Source: Paracoccaceae bacterium (GTDB taxonomy: Bacteria; Pseudomonadota; Alphaproteobacteria; Rhodobacterales; Rhodobacteraceae). From it: DNA of 64,000 bases. Both the position numbers and the translations under genes were made by a program. Numbering within the stretch: the first letter of the stretch is position 1; the number at the start of each line of letters is the position of its first letter. The notes below the pieces were generated by a model. That model had not been told where the DNA came from, did no database searches, and saw nothing but the letters and a program-made list of their open reading frames with translations. Shown here one piece after another: positions 38,672 to 52,827 of the stretch. The stretch is from contig JANSXY010000016.1 of assembly GCA_024742695.1 (NCBI GenBank), forward strand, positions 1-64,000. The letters are read 5' to 3'.

Positions 38672-39252
38672 ATGTGATGATCCCTCTCGGCCTTGTCGGC
38701 CTCTCGCATCAGCAGGTCTTCGGTCTCGACGACATCCTCCTCGGCCTCCAGCCAGACATTGGTGCGGATGGCGTGGATGCAGCGGAACACCTGGGCAATG
38801 CCCTGGATGAACAGCAGGATGCCGGCGGCGACGATCACCGCCTTGAACTGGTAGATCGGGATGCCCGCCGGGCTGTTGACCGAAACCTCGCCGTAGCCCC
38901 ATGACCGCGCGGCGTATTTCCAGCCCGCCATGATCAGTGCGGTGACGCCGGGGAAGAAGAACAGGATATAAAGCGCAAGGTCGACCTTTGCCTGGGTCTT
39001 CGGCTGCCACAGCCGGTAGAGAAAGTCACCGCGGACATGACCGCCCCGCGACAGCGTGTAGGCGCCGCCCATCATGAACAGGGTTCCGTACATGATGAAC
39101 GAGACGTCCAGCGCCCAAGGCGTCGGCGCGTTGAACACGTAGCGCACGATGACCTCGTAGCTCATCCCGAGCGTCATCATCAGGATCAGCCAGGCGAAGG
39201 CCTTGCCGAACCAGGCCGACAGCCGGTCGGCAAAGGTGATGAAGCCGATCAT
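38668..39252 (-). CDS. TRAP transporter small permease (DctQ type, long form)
   Basis: A 194-residue membrane protein with four helices and a longer polar C terminus (EAEEDVVETEDLLMREADKAERDHHI) than ordinary DctQ. WALDVSFIMYGTLFMMGGAYTLSRGGHVRGDFLYRLW is the conserved middle. It pairs with the long DctM-type subunit it overlaps. An intrinsic terminator separates it from the binding-protein gene upstream, so both permeases should be made in lower amounts than that protein. Confidence 0.88.
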   Translation of the reverse strand: MIGFITFADRLSAWFGKAFAWLILMMTLGMSYEVIVRYVFNAPTPWALDVSFIMYGTLFMMGGAYTLSRGGHVRGDFLYRLWQPKTQAKVDLALYILFFFPGVTALIMAGWKYAARSWGYGEVSVNSPAGIPIYQFKAVIVAAGILLFIQGIAQVFRCIHAIRTNVWLEAEEDVVETEDLLMREADKAERDHHI

Positions 39253-39267
39253 CCCACCTCTCCATCG

Positions 39268-39300
39268 AAGAAAAGGCCCCGGCGGCAGGGCGCCGCCGGG
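39268..39300 (-). terminator. Intrinsic terminator between binding-protein and permease genes
   Basis: Perfect nine-base arms CCCGGCGGC/GCCGCCGGG (39278-39300) around AGGGC, followed on the minus strand by CCTTTTCTTC. It lies inside the TRAP operon, after dctP and before dctQ, and probably lets only part of the transcription through. Confidence 0.75.
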
Positions 39301-39325
39301 ACCGGTCCGTTGCCCGGTGCCGGGA

Positions 39326-40462
39326 TCAGAGCTTCAGCTTGCCCGGGAAGTAGTGCTCGTAGGCGAGCGCGTAGTCGGGCGAGTTCATCAGTTCGTAGAA
39401 GGTCACCCGCTCCACCCAGGCGCGCTGGCTGTCGAGGCACTTCTTCATGAACGGGTCGGATTCCAGTTCCGGGATCAGCTCGTCCCAGGCGCGGATCTGG
39501 GCGTCGAGGATCTCCTTCGAGGTGCGGTGCACCGTCACGCCGGCCTCGTTCTGCAGCCACTGCAGGTCGGCCGAGTAGCGATCCATCGCCTTCGCGGTGT
39601 TCGCGGTCGACACGGCCTCGACGGCGTACTTGAGGATCGCCTGAAGATCGGGATCGAGGTCTTCCACGAAGGTCCGCGAGAACAGGAACTCGAAGCTTTC
39701 CGAGGCCTGGTGATAGGACGACAGGTAGTAGTTCTTGGCCACGTCCTGCGCGCCGAAGTCCTTGTCCGAGGACGGGTTGTTGAACTCGAACGCGTCGATC
39801 ACGCCGCGCTCCATCGCCGGAACGATCTCGCCGCCCGGAAGCTGCGCGACCGACATGCCCAGCTTCGCCAGCAGGTCGGCGGCAAGGCCCACGGTGCGGT
39901 ACTTGAAGCCCTGGAGGTCGGCGACGGTGCTGACCTCGCCCTTGAACCAGCCGAACGGCTGCGCCGGCATCGGGAAGCCCATGTAGCCGATGACATCAAG
40001 GCCCATGATGTCCTGCGTCAGTTCGCGGTACAGCTCGTCGCCGCCGCCGGCATAGAACCAGCTCAGCATCGTGCCGGCCGAACCACCGAACACCGGGCCG
40101 GTGCCGAAGAGCGAGGCCGCCTTGTTCTTGCCGTACCAGTAGACCGGCACCGAATGCGCGGCGTCGAGCACGCCGTCGTTGACCGCGTCGAGAACCTGGA
40201 AGGCGCCGACGACGGCGCCGGCGGGCAGCACGTCGACCTTCAGCCGGCCGCCCGACATCTCGTCGACCCGCTGGGCGTAATCCTTGGCGAACTCGTCCCA
40301 GATGTTCGCGGCGCCCCAGGACGTCTGCATCTTGAGCACGATCGGCGCCTGCGCCAGCACCGCCGGCGCGGCAAGCGTGGCACCCGCGGCGGCGCCGCCG
40401 GCAAGCGCGCCCTTGCGCAGGAACGAACGGCGCGACAGCGCCTTGTCTTCGGTCTTGGTCAT
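39326..40462 (-). CDS. TRAP transporter substrate-binding protein, Tat-exported
   Basis: A 378-residue DctP-type protein. The signal is a twin-arginine one: SRRSFLRKGALAGGAAAGATLAAPAVLAQA. The mature part has the family pattern, including SWGAANIWDEFAKDYAQRV at the start, GFPMPAQPFGWFKGEV and LQGFKYRTVGLAADLLAKLG with the carboxylate-binding Arg. GGGAGG precedes the ATG at 40460-40462. First gene of the operon with the two permeases, amidase and 50-residue protein. Its ligand is unknown; the amidase suggests an organic acid or amide. Confidence 0.9.
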   Translation of the reverse strand: MTKTEDKALSRRSFLRKGALAGGAAAGATLAAPAVLAQAPIVLKMQTSWGAANIWDEFAKDYAQRVDEMSGGRLKVDVLPAGAVVGAFQVLDAVNDGVLDAAHSVPVYWYGKNKAASLFGTGPVFGGSAGTMLSWFYAGGGDELYRELTQDIMGLDVIGYMGFPMPAQPFGWFKGEVSTVADLQGFKYRTVGLAADLLAKLGMSVAQLPGGEIVPAMERGVIDAFEFNNPSSDKDFGAQDVAKNYYLSSYHQASESFEFLFSRTFVEDLDPDLQAILKYAVEAVSTANTAKAMDRYSADLQWLQNEAGVTVHRTSKEILDAQIRAWDELIPELESDPFMKKCLDSQRAWVERVTFYELMNSPDYALAYEHYFPGKLKL

Positions 40463-40731
40463 CTCTCTTCCTCCCGGAATGTCAGGTGCACGGGGCGGGT
40501 CCCTCCCCGCCGGCACATATTGGCTAGGTTTACTGACCAATTCGAGGAGCACAAGGAAAATCATGCCCCGTCGGTTGGTATCGCTCCGAAAGTCACAATC
40601 ACAGCGGGACGGACCGGCGGCGCCCGGCCCGTCACACGGACGCGCGCCGCAGCGCTACCGGCCCGGCGGGACTCGGCGGCGCCCGCCGCCATCGGCCGCC
40701 CCGCCCGGCGTTCCGGCGGGGCGATGCGGGA

Positions 40732-42864
<2,133 letters not shown>

Positions 42865-42883
42865 GTTCATCCTTCCTTCCAGG

Positions 42884-43765
42884 TCACGGCGGCCGGCCGA
42901 ATGCCGGGTCGCCGGTGCATTCCAGATCCGCCGCCGGATCGGCGGGCAGCCCTGCGATATCCGTCGGGTAGCGGTGGGCAAGCGCCGCGGACTGCGCGGG
43001 CGAGAACGGCATCCACCGGGCGCCGGGCAGGGGAACGAGCCCCGGCGGCAGGGCCGGCTCGCCGCGCTCGGCCAGATACGCGGCCAGCCTCGCCGCGCAG
43101 GGCGCGGCATTGCGGCCATGTCCGGCCGGCCTCATTCCGACCGGTCCGGGCCGACCGGTCAGCCGGGCCAGCACCGCCTCGGGCCGGTCGATGCCGTCCT
43201 CGAACCGCCAGGACGCGACCGGCCGCGACGGCAAGGCCCCGATCAGGTCGCCCAGCACCTCCGGCCAGCCGCGCGACTGCCGCGCCAGCCGGTCCAGAAG
43301 CGCGGCATCGGGCACCGGCGCACCGCGCGACACGCGGAACGCCATCACCGAGGCCCACCAGTCGTCGGGCCGCCGCAGGCCGATCCCGACCCGCGCGATC
43401 CGCCCGTCGAACAGCCGGTCGAGCCGCGCCAGCCGTGCCCCGGCCTCCGGGTAGGGCGCCGCGGCGGCAAGGCAGCCGGCCATCGTGCCCAGCAGGTTCT
43501 CCTCCGACACGATCAGCCGGCGATGGCCGGCCGCCTCCAGCCGGTCGATGGCCCCGGCCAGCCGCCGCCGCAGCTGTCGGTCCGCCAGCGCCCGCGCGCG
43601 GCCGCCCGGCCGCGCCGCCAGCGCCTCCAGCGGCCCGCCGCGCAGGTCGCCCGGCAGCCACAGCGCCGTACCCCGCGCCGCCAGCCGCGCCCGATTGGTC
43701 CGAAGAAACGCCTGGAAGGCGGTGGTGCCCGTCCGATGGGCTCCAAGGTGCAGATACACGTCCAC
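42884..43765 (-). CDS. Sulphotransferase-like protein
   Basis: A 293-residue protein beginning [31 protein letters not shown], which resembles the 5' phosphosulphate-binding P-loop of sulphotransferases (HxGxxKTGTT type, with Arg in place of Lys). A second motif in [12 protein letters not shown] and the WFED-like SWRFEDGI stretch fit the fold. No signal peptide. The start is GTG at 43763-43765 with GGAG eight bases upstream. It ends 19 bases before the mutase start on the same strand and is probably co-transcribed, although no functional link to propionyl-CoA is obvious. Confidence 0.6.
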   Translation of the reverse strand: MDVYLHLGAHRTGTTAFQAFLRTNRARLAARGTALWLPGDLRGGPLEALAARPGGRARALADRQLRRRLAGAIDRLEAAGHRRLIVSEENLLGTMAGCLAAAAPYPEAGARLARLDRLFDGRIARVGIGLRRPDDWWASVMAFRVSRGAPVPDAALLDRLARQSRGWPEVLGDLIGALPSRPVASWRFEDGIDRPEAVLARLTGRPGPVGMRPAGHGRNAAPCAARLAAYLAERGEPALPPGLVPLPGARWMPFSPAQSAALAHRYPTDIAGLPADPAADLECTGDPAFGRPP

Positions 43766-43932
43766 TGGTCACGCTCCGGTCAGGCGCCGCGCCGAAACGC
43801 GCGCGGGCCACGGCCGATCCTGCGTCGGCAGGGGTGGCCAATCGCTTAAACCCGTGATTTGACGAAAAATCGAGCCGGCGGCGTTTGGCGCCCCCGCGTG
43901 CCGCGCCTATATTGGCCCCGAGGGGAGAACGG

Positions 43933-44430
43933 ATGCGACATCTGATCGTTGCGATAGCACTGGCCGCCGCCTGCGCGCCCGCGTCGGCGCAGACCCAGGT
44001 CGCCGCCGCCGGTCCCGCCGGCGACGAGACCGGCGCCCTGACGGCCACCGACGGCACGCCGGCCGGCTTCGCGCCGCTGGAGGCCGCCGACGTGGCGCTG
44101 GAGGATTTTCTCTGGCTCAAGCGCCCGGTCGTCGTGTTCGCCAACACGCCCGCCGATCCGGCGTTCCGCCAGCAGATGGACTTTCTCGAGGAACTGTGGC
44201 CGGAACTGGAGGCGCGCGACGTCGTTCTGATCGTCGATACCGATCCCGGGGCCGAGACCGAGGTGCGACGTACGCTGCGGCCGCGCGGCTTCATGCTGGT
44301 GCTGATGGACAAGGACGGCAGCGTGGCGCTGCGCAAACCCTCGCCCTGGAGCGTGCGCGAAATCTCGCGCGCGATCGACAAGATGCCGTCGCGGCGCGAG
44401 GAGATGCGCGTCCTGCAGCCGGGGCGGTAA
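43933..44430 (+). CDS. DUF4174-type exported protein
   Basis: A 165-residue protein with a Sec signal (MRHLIVAIALAAACAPASAQ) and a thioredoxin-like layout without a CxxC: FLWLKRPVVVFANTPADPAFRQQMDFLEELWPELEARDVVLIVDTDPG and GFMLVLMDKDGSVALRKPSPWSVREISRAIDKMP. The latter closing motif is the one I associate with DUF4174. Periplasmic; function unknown. GGGAGAACGG precedes the ATG at 43933. Divergent from the sulphotransferase-like gene and convergent with pccA. Confidence 0.7.
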   Translation: MRHLIVAIALAAACAPASAQTQVAAAGPAGDETGALTATDGTPAGFAPLEAADVALEDFLWLKRPVVVFANTPADPAFRQQMDFLEELWPELEARDVVLIVDTDPGAETEVRRTLRPRGFMLVLMDKDGSVALRKPSPWSVREISRAIDKMPSRREEMRVLQPGR

Positions 44431-44477
44431 CGGGCGCCCCGCGCCGGCGGGCGATATGCCGCCGCCCCGGTCATCGG

Positions 44478-46478
<2,001 letters not shown>

Positions 46479-46619
46479 CTCCGTCCCTTCTTCCTTGGCC
46501 GCCGGGGTCAGGCCCGGTCGTGTCGAACGACGACGCCGCCGGGGCGGCAGGCCCCGGCGGCGTCGAGTTGAGCGGTGCTGACGACCGGCGCGGGGCCGGC
46601 CGCCTTGCGGATTTGCGGT

Positions 46620-46841
46620 TCAGTACCGCGGAATGCAGCCCGCGGCGTTGGGCGCCACGTCGCAGTAAAGCGCCCCGGCCGCGGCGCCCAGCGCCGCACC
46701 GGTGATGGCGTTGTTGTCGGTCGCATCCGCGATGACGGCGCCGGCCGCGGCGCCGGCAAGGGCGCGCTGGCCTTCCGTCTGCATGCAGCCGGACAGGGCC
46801 GCAGTTCCGAGGATGGCGAGGACGAGGGTGGTGTTACGCAT
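46620..46841 (-). CDS. Small lipoprotein with glycine-zipper segment
   Basis: A 73-residue lipoprotein: signal MRNTTLVLAILGTAALSGC with lipobox LSGC, then a Gly/Ala-rich stretch RALAGAAAGAVIADATDNNAITGAALGAAAGALYCDV in a glycine-zipper pattern, and two further Cys near the end (ALYCDV, AGCIPRY). Such proteins usually sit in the outer or inner membrane from the periplasmic side. Between pccA and other small genes; role unknown. Confidence 0.75.
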   Translation of the reverse strand: MRNTTLVLAILGTAALSGCMQTEGQRALAGAAAGAVIADATDNNAITGAALGAAAGALYCDVAPNAAGCIPRY

Positions 46842-47004
46842 GCTCTTGAGCCTCCGAAGCTTGTATCGCTATGGCGACATTCTACTCCCTTTGCGGGGAG
46901 GCAAAAGAGAAATCGCCCTGTCCCGAAGGCTTCGGCGCCGCACCGCGCATGGCGCGGGGCGCAGGCCGACCCCCGATCCGCGGACCCTGTGCGAGCGTGC
47001 CGCG

Positions 47005-47352
47005 TCATGCCCCGAACACCTCGGGAAAGGCGGCCTCGGCCCGCGCGCAATCGATCCTGAGCAGCGCGGCGTAGCTTTCCGGGTCGAACGGTTCCTCGGC
47101 CGGAACAACCTCGCGGCCGAAGAACCAGGACAGCCGGCCCGCATCGAGATTGCCGCGCTCGAACGGATCCTCGCCGAAATGATCCCACAGCGCCGCCATG
47201 AACGCGGCGTCGGCCGCCCTGTCCAGCGGCGCGCGATCCCGGAACCGTTCGCGCGAAATCAGCCGGGTCGCGCCCTTCGGGTTGGCGCGCCGGATCGTGA
47301 ATTGCAGATCGGTTCCGGGAAGTCGGCCGGGAAAGCCGCGATGCTTCAGCAT
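47005..47352 (-). CDS. Hypothetical protein within the propionyl-CoA region
   Basis: A 115-residue soluble protein, MLKHRGFPGRLPGTDLQFTI at the N terminus and RAEAAFPEVFGA at the end. It has no signal, Cys or recognisable catalytic motif; charged helices dominate. It is on the same strand as pccB and pccA and lies between them. A longer open frame in another phase covers it but has Arg-rich shadow composition. I do not recognise it. Confidence 0.55.
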   Translation of the reverse strand: MLKHRGFPGRLPGTDLQFTIRRANPKGATRLISRERFRDRAPLDRAADAAFMAALWDHFGEDPFERGNLDAGRLSWFFGREVVPAEEPFDPESYAALLRIDCARAEAAFPEVFGA

Positions 47353-47400
47353 GACGCGGCCTCCCGGCAGGTGCGGGCGGCGTACGACCGCCCGATCCGA

Positions 47401-47529
47401 TCAGCCGCCGTACTTGCCGCTGTAGGTCGGTTCCACGGTGACGGGTTCCATCGGCACCGGTTCGGGCTTCGGCGCGCAGGCCGCGGCGAAGGCGACCAGG
47501 GCGAGGGCCACGAGGGCTTTGCGGGACAT
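47401..47529 (-). CDS. 42-residue lipoprotein
   Basis: A very short lipoprotein: MSRKALVALALVAFAAAC as signal with lipobox AAAC, then a proline/glutamate-rich mature part of 25 residues (KPEPVPMEPVTVEP core, ending SGKYGG). GAGGAG six bases before the ATG at 47527-47529 is a strong ribosome site, which supports a real gene despite its size. Function unknown. Confidence 0.65.
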   Translation of the reverse strand: MSRKALVALALVAFAAACAPKPEPVPMEPVTVEPTYSGKYGG

Positions 47530-47670
47530 GTTGAACTCCTCGGTTCGAAAATCGGGGCGGCCGCGACATGCGGGCCCGGATGGACACTAGCCCATTCCCG
47601 CGGCGGGAGCCATGCGGCCGATGCGGTCCCGTGCGGGAAATCGCCGAGCGATGAAACGGTCCCGCGCATC

Positions 47671-48069
47671 TCAGAACGGCTCCCAAAGGCAACTGTCGCC
47701 GTCCGGCACGAAGGCCTCGAAGAACTGCGTCGCCTCGGGGGCGGGCGCGCCGAACGGCACCTCGCGATCCATCAGCGTGATCACGATCTGCGCCGGGCGC
47801 GGACCGGTGGCGGGAATCCGCGGCAGGGCGAAGCCGTCGCACAGGGCCTGCATGTCGGCGAAGGCGGTCTCGGGATCGACGGTGCCGCCGTCGCGCGCGA
47901 TCGCCGGTGCGAGGAAGCGGAACCGCAGCGTCAGGCCGGCGGGACCGGCCGCGTCGTGGATCGTGTCGACGAAGCTCAGCGCCTGGCCCGACGGCACGGC
48001 CAGCGCCTCCTGCCCCGGGGCGGGCGCGGCGGCCAGCACGACGGCCGCAAGGGGAAGCACCAGCCGCAT
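47671..48069 (-). CDS. Exported protein of unknown function next to pccB
   Basis: A 132-residue protein with a Sec signal (MRLVLPLAAVVLAAAPAPGQEA) and a soluble domain with two Cys (ALCDGFAL and DGDSCLWEPF at the very end), probably a disulphide. AGGA eight bases before the ATG at 48067-48069 favours this start over an in-frame ATG three codons upstream. It begins 10 bases after the pccB stop and so is likely in the pccB transcript. The repeated link with pccB may be positional only. Confidence 0.6.
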   Translation of the reverse strand: MRLVLPLAAVVLAAAPAPGQEALAVPSGQALSFVDTIHDAAGPAGLTLRFRFLAPAIARDGGTVDPETAFADMQALCDGFALPRIPATGPRPAQIVITLMDREVPFGAPAPEATQFFEAFVPDGDSCLWEPF

Positions 48070-48079
48070 CGCGGTCATC

Positions 48080-49612
<1,533 letters not shown>

Positions 49613-49682
49613 CGTGTCCCCCTCGCGGTTTGGCGCGCACCCTAGTCGCGGGCGACGGGGGCTCAAAGCGGAATTCGGAAAA

Positions 49683-49690
49683 TTTGCAAA
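49683..49690. promoter_or_regulatory. TTTGCAAA box in the pccB promoter (PccR site)
   Basis: A perfect TTTGCAAA palindrome about 70 bases upstream of pccB, followed after three bases by a degraded copy TTGGCAGA (49694-49701). TTTGCAAA repeats are the reported target of PccR-type regulators in Rhodobacter sphaeroides, and a PccR homologue is encoded at 51062. Confidence 0.7.
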
Positions 49691-49709
49691 TAATTGGCAG
49701 ACATTCAGC

Positions 49710-49730
49710 TGCGAAATGCGAATATGCGAA
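49710..49730. repeat. Three TGCGAA direct repeats between pccB and the MFS gene
   Basis: TGCGAA at 49710, 49717 and 49725. Each is a partial match to the TTTGCAAA box next to it (TATGCGAA matches six of eight), so these may be weak regulator sites governing pccB or the divergent MFS gene. Confidence 0.4.
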
Positions 49731-49789
49731 GTCCGGATCGCCCGCGCTTGCGGCTGGACAAGCCGCGTGGCCGGGCGTAGCCATCGGCC

Positions 49790-51004
49790 ATGTCCACAAC
49801 TCCGACGGTGCGGTTCCTCGACCGCTCCACCGCCCCGCACATCGTGACGCTGGTTCTTCTGTCAGGCCTGTCGGCGCTGTCGATGAACGTGTTCCTGCCC
49901 TCGCTGCCCGGAATGGCGGCGTGGTACGGGGTGGACTACGCCGTGATGCAACTGTCGGTCTCGGCCTATCTGGCCGTGTCCGCGGTGCTGCAACTGGCCG
50001 TCGGCCCGGTATCGGACCGCTACGGGCGGCGTTCGGTGGTGCTGGGGGCGCTCGGGCTGTTCCTGCTGGCCACGGTCGGCACGATCCTGGCCCCGACGGC
50101 GGGCTGGTTCCTGGTGTTCCGGATGGCGCAGGCGGTGGTGGCGACCACCTTCGTTCTGTCGCGCGCCGTGGTGCGCGACATGGTGCCCGACGCGCAGGCG
50201 GCCTCGATGATCGGCTATGTCACGATGGGCATGTCGCTGGCGCCGATGATCGGCCCGGTGATCGGCGGCGCGCTGGACGAGGCGTTCGGCTGGCAGGCGA
50301 ATTTCGCCCTGCTGCTGGGGCTCGGGCTGGGCGTGACCTGGCTGGTCTGGCGCGACCTCGGGGAAACCGCGGCGCGCGGCGGCACCCCCTTCGCCGAGCA
50401 GGTCCGGCAATACCCCGAGCTGCTGACCTCGCCGCGCTTCTGGGGCTACGCGATGGCGGCGGCCGGGGCCTCGGGCGCGTTCTTCGCCTATCTCGGCGGC
50501 GCGCCCTATGTCGGCGCGAACGTCTTCGGCCTGTCGCCGGCGCAGCTTGGCTTCTACTTCGCGGCGCCGGCGATCGGCTACGCGCTGGGGAACTTCATCT
50601 CCGGCCGCTATTCCGTCGCCATCGGGATGGACCGGATGGTTCTGGTCGGATCGGCGATCACGACAACGCCGCTGGCGCTGGCGCTGGTCGAGGACCTGGT
50701 CTTCAGCGCCACCCCGCTGGTGTTCTTCGGCGCCGTCGGGTTGATGGCGATCGGCAACGGCATGGTGCTGCCCAACGCCAATGCCGGCATGCTGTCGGTG
50801 CGGCCGCACCTGGCCGGCACCGCCTCGGGCCTCGGCGGCGCGCTGATGATCGGCGGCGGGGCCGGCCTTGCGGCCATTGCCGGGTCGCTGCTTGGCCCCG
50901 AAAGCGGGGCGGCGCCGCTTCTGGCGCTGATGGCGCTGTCCTCCGCGTCCTCGATCGCGGCGATCCTGATGGTCATCCGTCGCCGGCGCGCGCTGGGGCT
51001 ATGA
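49790..51004 (+). CDS. MFS drug-resistance transporter (Bcr/CflA type)
   Basis: A 404-residue protein with about 12 membrane helices. Signs are [26 protein letters not shown] in helix 1, [24 protein letters not shown] (the MFS loop 2-3 motif) and [38 protein letters not shown], characteristic of the drug/proton antiporters Bcr/CflA. It probably exports a small hydrophobic compound. Divergent from pccB and upstream of pccR on the same strand; a PccR-type site lies between its stop and pccR. Confidence 0.85.
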   Translation: MSTTPTVRFLDRSTAPHIVTLVLLSGLSALSMNVFLPSLPGMAAWYGVDYAVMQLSVSAYLAVSAVLQLAVGPVSDRYGRRSVVLGALGLFLLATVGTILAPTAGWFLVFRMAQAVVATTFVLSRAVVRDMVPDAQAASMIGYVTMGMSLAPMIGPVIGGALDEAFGWQANFALLLGLGLGVTWLVWRDLGETAARGGTPFAEQVRQYPELLTSPRFWGYAMAAAGASGAFFAYLGGAPYVGANVFGLSPAQLGFYFAAPAIGYALGNFISGRYSVAIGMDRMVLVGSAITTTPLALALVEDLVFSATPLVFFGAVGLMAIGNGMVLPNANAGMLSVRPHLAGTASGLGGALMIGGGAGLAAIAGSLLGPESGAAPLLALMALSSASSIAAILMVIRRRRALGL

Positions 51005-51021
51005 CGGCTTGCAGCGAAGTC

Positions 51022-51042
51022 TTTGCAAAGCTAGTTTGCAAA
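51022..51042. promoter_or_regulatory. Double TTTGCAAA site in front of pccR
   Basis: Two perfect TTTGCAAA palindromes (51022-51029 and 51035-51042) separated by five bases, 20 bases before the pccR start. This is the expected autoregulatory target of a PccR/ScfR protein; the first copy lies just after the MFS stop. Confidence 0.85.
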
Positions 51043-51061
51043 GAATTCGGCGAGGGCGGCG

Positions 51062-52459
51062 ATGGCGGTTCAGAAACTCTACGCGGGCGTCAAGCTGCGC
51101 GAAACCCGCGGCCGCCTCGGGCTGACGCAGAAGGCCTTCGCGCAGAAACTGGGCGTGTCGCTGCCCTATCTGAACCAGATGGAAAACAACCACCGCCCGG
51201 TCTCGGCCGCGGTGGTGCTGGCGCTGGCGGGCGAATTCGGCCTCGACGTCACGGAACTGTCGACCGGGGATGCCGAACGCATGGTATCGGACATGCGCGA
51301 GGCGCTGGCCGACCCGGTGTTCGCCGATACCGCGCCGCCGCTGGCCGACCTGCGGCTTGCCGCGTCGAACGCGCCGGCGCTGGCGCGGGCCTTCCTGGAA
51401 CTGCATCGCGCCTACCGGCAAGGCCACGAACGCCTCGCCTCGCTCGACGAGGCACTGGGGCGCGAGGATGCCGCGCCGGTCGCCTCGCCCTGGGAAGAGG
51501 TGCGCGACTTCTTCCACTACTGCGACAACTACATCGACGCGGTCGATCACGCCGCCGAGCGCTTCGCGGCCGGCGCCGGGCGCCGCGACCCGCTGGACGC
51601 GGCGCGCGACACGCTGACGGGCCTTGGGGTGGACTTGTCCTTTTCCGACAACGGGCCGCTGCGTTTTTACGACGATGACGCCAAGACCCTGCGGCTTTCG
51701 AACAAGGCGGCGCTGGCGACACAACGCTTCCAGGCCCTGCACCAGGTCGCGCTGCTGACCCACGGGCCGCTGCTTGAAGCAACGCTGGACCTTGCCCGTT
51801 TCCAGTCGGACGCCGCGCGCGGGATCGCCAAGATCGGGCTGGCGAACTACTTCGCCGGGGCGGCGCTGCTGCCCTACCGGGCGTTTCTTCAGGCCGCGCG
51901 CGACACCCGGCACGATCTGGAACGGCTGGCCGACCGGTTCGGCGCCTCGATCGAGCAGGTGGCGCATCGGCTGTCGACGCTGCAGCGGCCGGGCGCGAAG
52001 GGTGTGCCGTTCTTCTTCGTGCGCGTCGACCAGGCCGGCACGATCACCAAGCGCCATTCCGCCACCCGGCTGCAATTCGCCCGGTTCGGCGGCGCCTGCC
52101 CCTTGTGGAACGTGCACCAGGCCTTCGAGATGCCGGGCCGGTTCCTGCGGCAACTGGCCGAAACGCCGGACGGGGTGCGCTATCTCTGCCTCGCGCGCGA
52201 TGTCTCGAAGCCCGGTGGCGCGTTCCACGCGCCGGTCCGGCGCTACGCGATCGGGCTGGGCTGCGAGATCAGCCACGCCGGGCAGCTGGTCTATGCCGAC
52301 GATCTGGACCTCGGCAAGGCCGCCGCGTTCCAGCCGATCGGCATCTCCTGCCGGATCTGCGAACGACGCGAGTGTCACCAGCGATCCGTCCCGCCGCTGG
52401 AACGGCGGCTGACGATCGACCCCGACCGCCGCGGGCTGCTGCCCTACGAGATCGCGTGA
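51062..52459 (+). CDS. pccR: Propionyl-CoA regulator PccR (ScfR family)
   Basis: A 465-residue regulator. The N-terminal XRE helix-turn-helix (about residues 8-62: KLRETRGRLGLTQKAFAQKLGVSLPYLNQME) is followed by a domain of the IrrE/ImmA-peptidase-like type and a C-terminal region ending in a Cys cluster, CRICERRECHQR, typical of short-chain fatty acyl-CoA regulators. The neighbouring pccB and the TTTGCAAA boxes in front of both genes identify it as PccR, which activates propionyl-CoA carboxylase when propionyl-CoA is present. It ends at a shared terminator with the convergent ydcH gene. Confidence 0.88.
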   Translation: MAVQKLYAGVKLRETRGRLGLTQKAFAQKLGVSLPYLNQMENNHRPVSAAVVLALAGEFGLDVTELSTGDAERMVSDMREALADPVFADTAPPLADLRLAASNAPALARAFLELHRAYRQGHERLASLDEALGREDAAPVASPWEEVRDFFHYCDNYIDAVDHAAERFAAGAGRRDPLDAARDTLTGLGVDLSFSDNGPLRFYDDDAKTLRLSNKAALATQRFQALHQVALLTHGPLLEATLDLARFQSDAARGIAKIGLANYFAGAALLPYRAFLQAARDTRHDLERLADRFGASIEQVAHRLSTLQRPGAKGVPFFFVRVDQAGTITKRHSATRLQFARFGGACPLWNVHQAFEMPGRFLRQLAETPDGVRYLCLARDVSKPGGAFHAPVRRYAIGLGCEISHAGQLVYADDLDLGKAAAFQPIGISCRICERRECHQRSVPPLERRLTIDPDRRGLLPYEIA

Positions 52460-52460
52460 A

Positions 52461-52487
52461 AAGGCCCCGGCCAATGGCCGGGGCCTT
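52461..52487. terminator. Bidirectional intrinsic terminator between pccR and ydcH
   Basis: Twelve-base perfect arms AAGGCCCCGGCC/GGCCGGGGCCTT with an AAT loop directly after the pccR stop. On the minus strand TTTTC follows, a proper U-run for the ydcH transcript; on the plus strand the tail is short. Confidence 0.85.
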
Positions 52488-52507
52488 GCCGTCATCCTGG
52501 CGCCGGA

Positions 52508-52747
52508 TCAGGCCTGGGCCAGCATCCGCGCGATTTCGTCCTTCAGCGCCATGCGCTTCTTGCGCATCTCGGTCTCGGCCATCTGGTCGACCGGCTCCAC
52601 ATTCGTTTCCGCGCGATGCACCTCGCGGTTGATCTCGTGATACTCGTCCATCAGCCGCGCGAAATGCGCGTTCGCCGTCTTCAGCGCGTGAATCTTGTCC
52701 GTCTGGCCGGGAAAGTCGTCAGCCAGTTCGTGGGGCGTATGCGACAT
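52508..52747 (-). CDS. YdcH/DUF465 family small coiled-coil protein
   Basis: A 79-residue protein, mostly one helical hairpin: FPGQTDKIHALKTANAHFARLMDEYHEINREVHRAE then EMRKKRMALKDEIARMLAQA, the DUF465 pattern in which KxxR/L-rich helices form a coiled coil. AAGGAG seven bases before the ATG at 52745-52747 sets the start, and a six-codon extension is not used. Family members are cytosolic and of unknown role. Confidence 0.8.
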   Translation of the reverse strand: MSHTPHELADDFPGQTDKIHALKTANAHFARLMDEYHEINREVHRAETNVEPVDQMAETEMRKKRMALKDEIARMLAQA

Positions 52748-52827
52748 CGCGTGTCTCCTTGTCATCTGTCCGGCAGCGAGCCTAGAAGCGCGCCGTAACG
52801 CCCTCCTTGACCGAGGTCAAACCCCGA

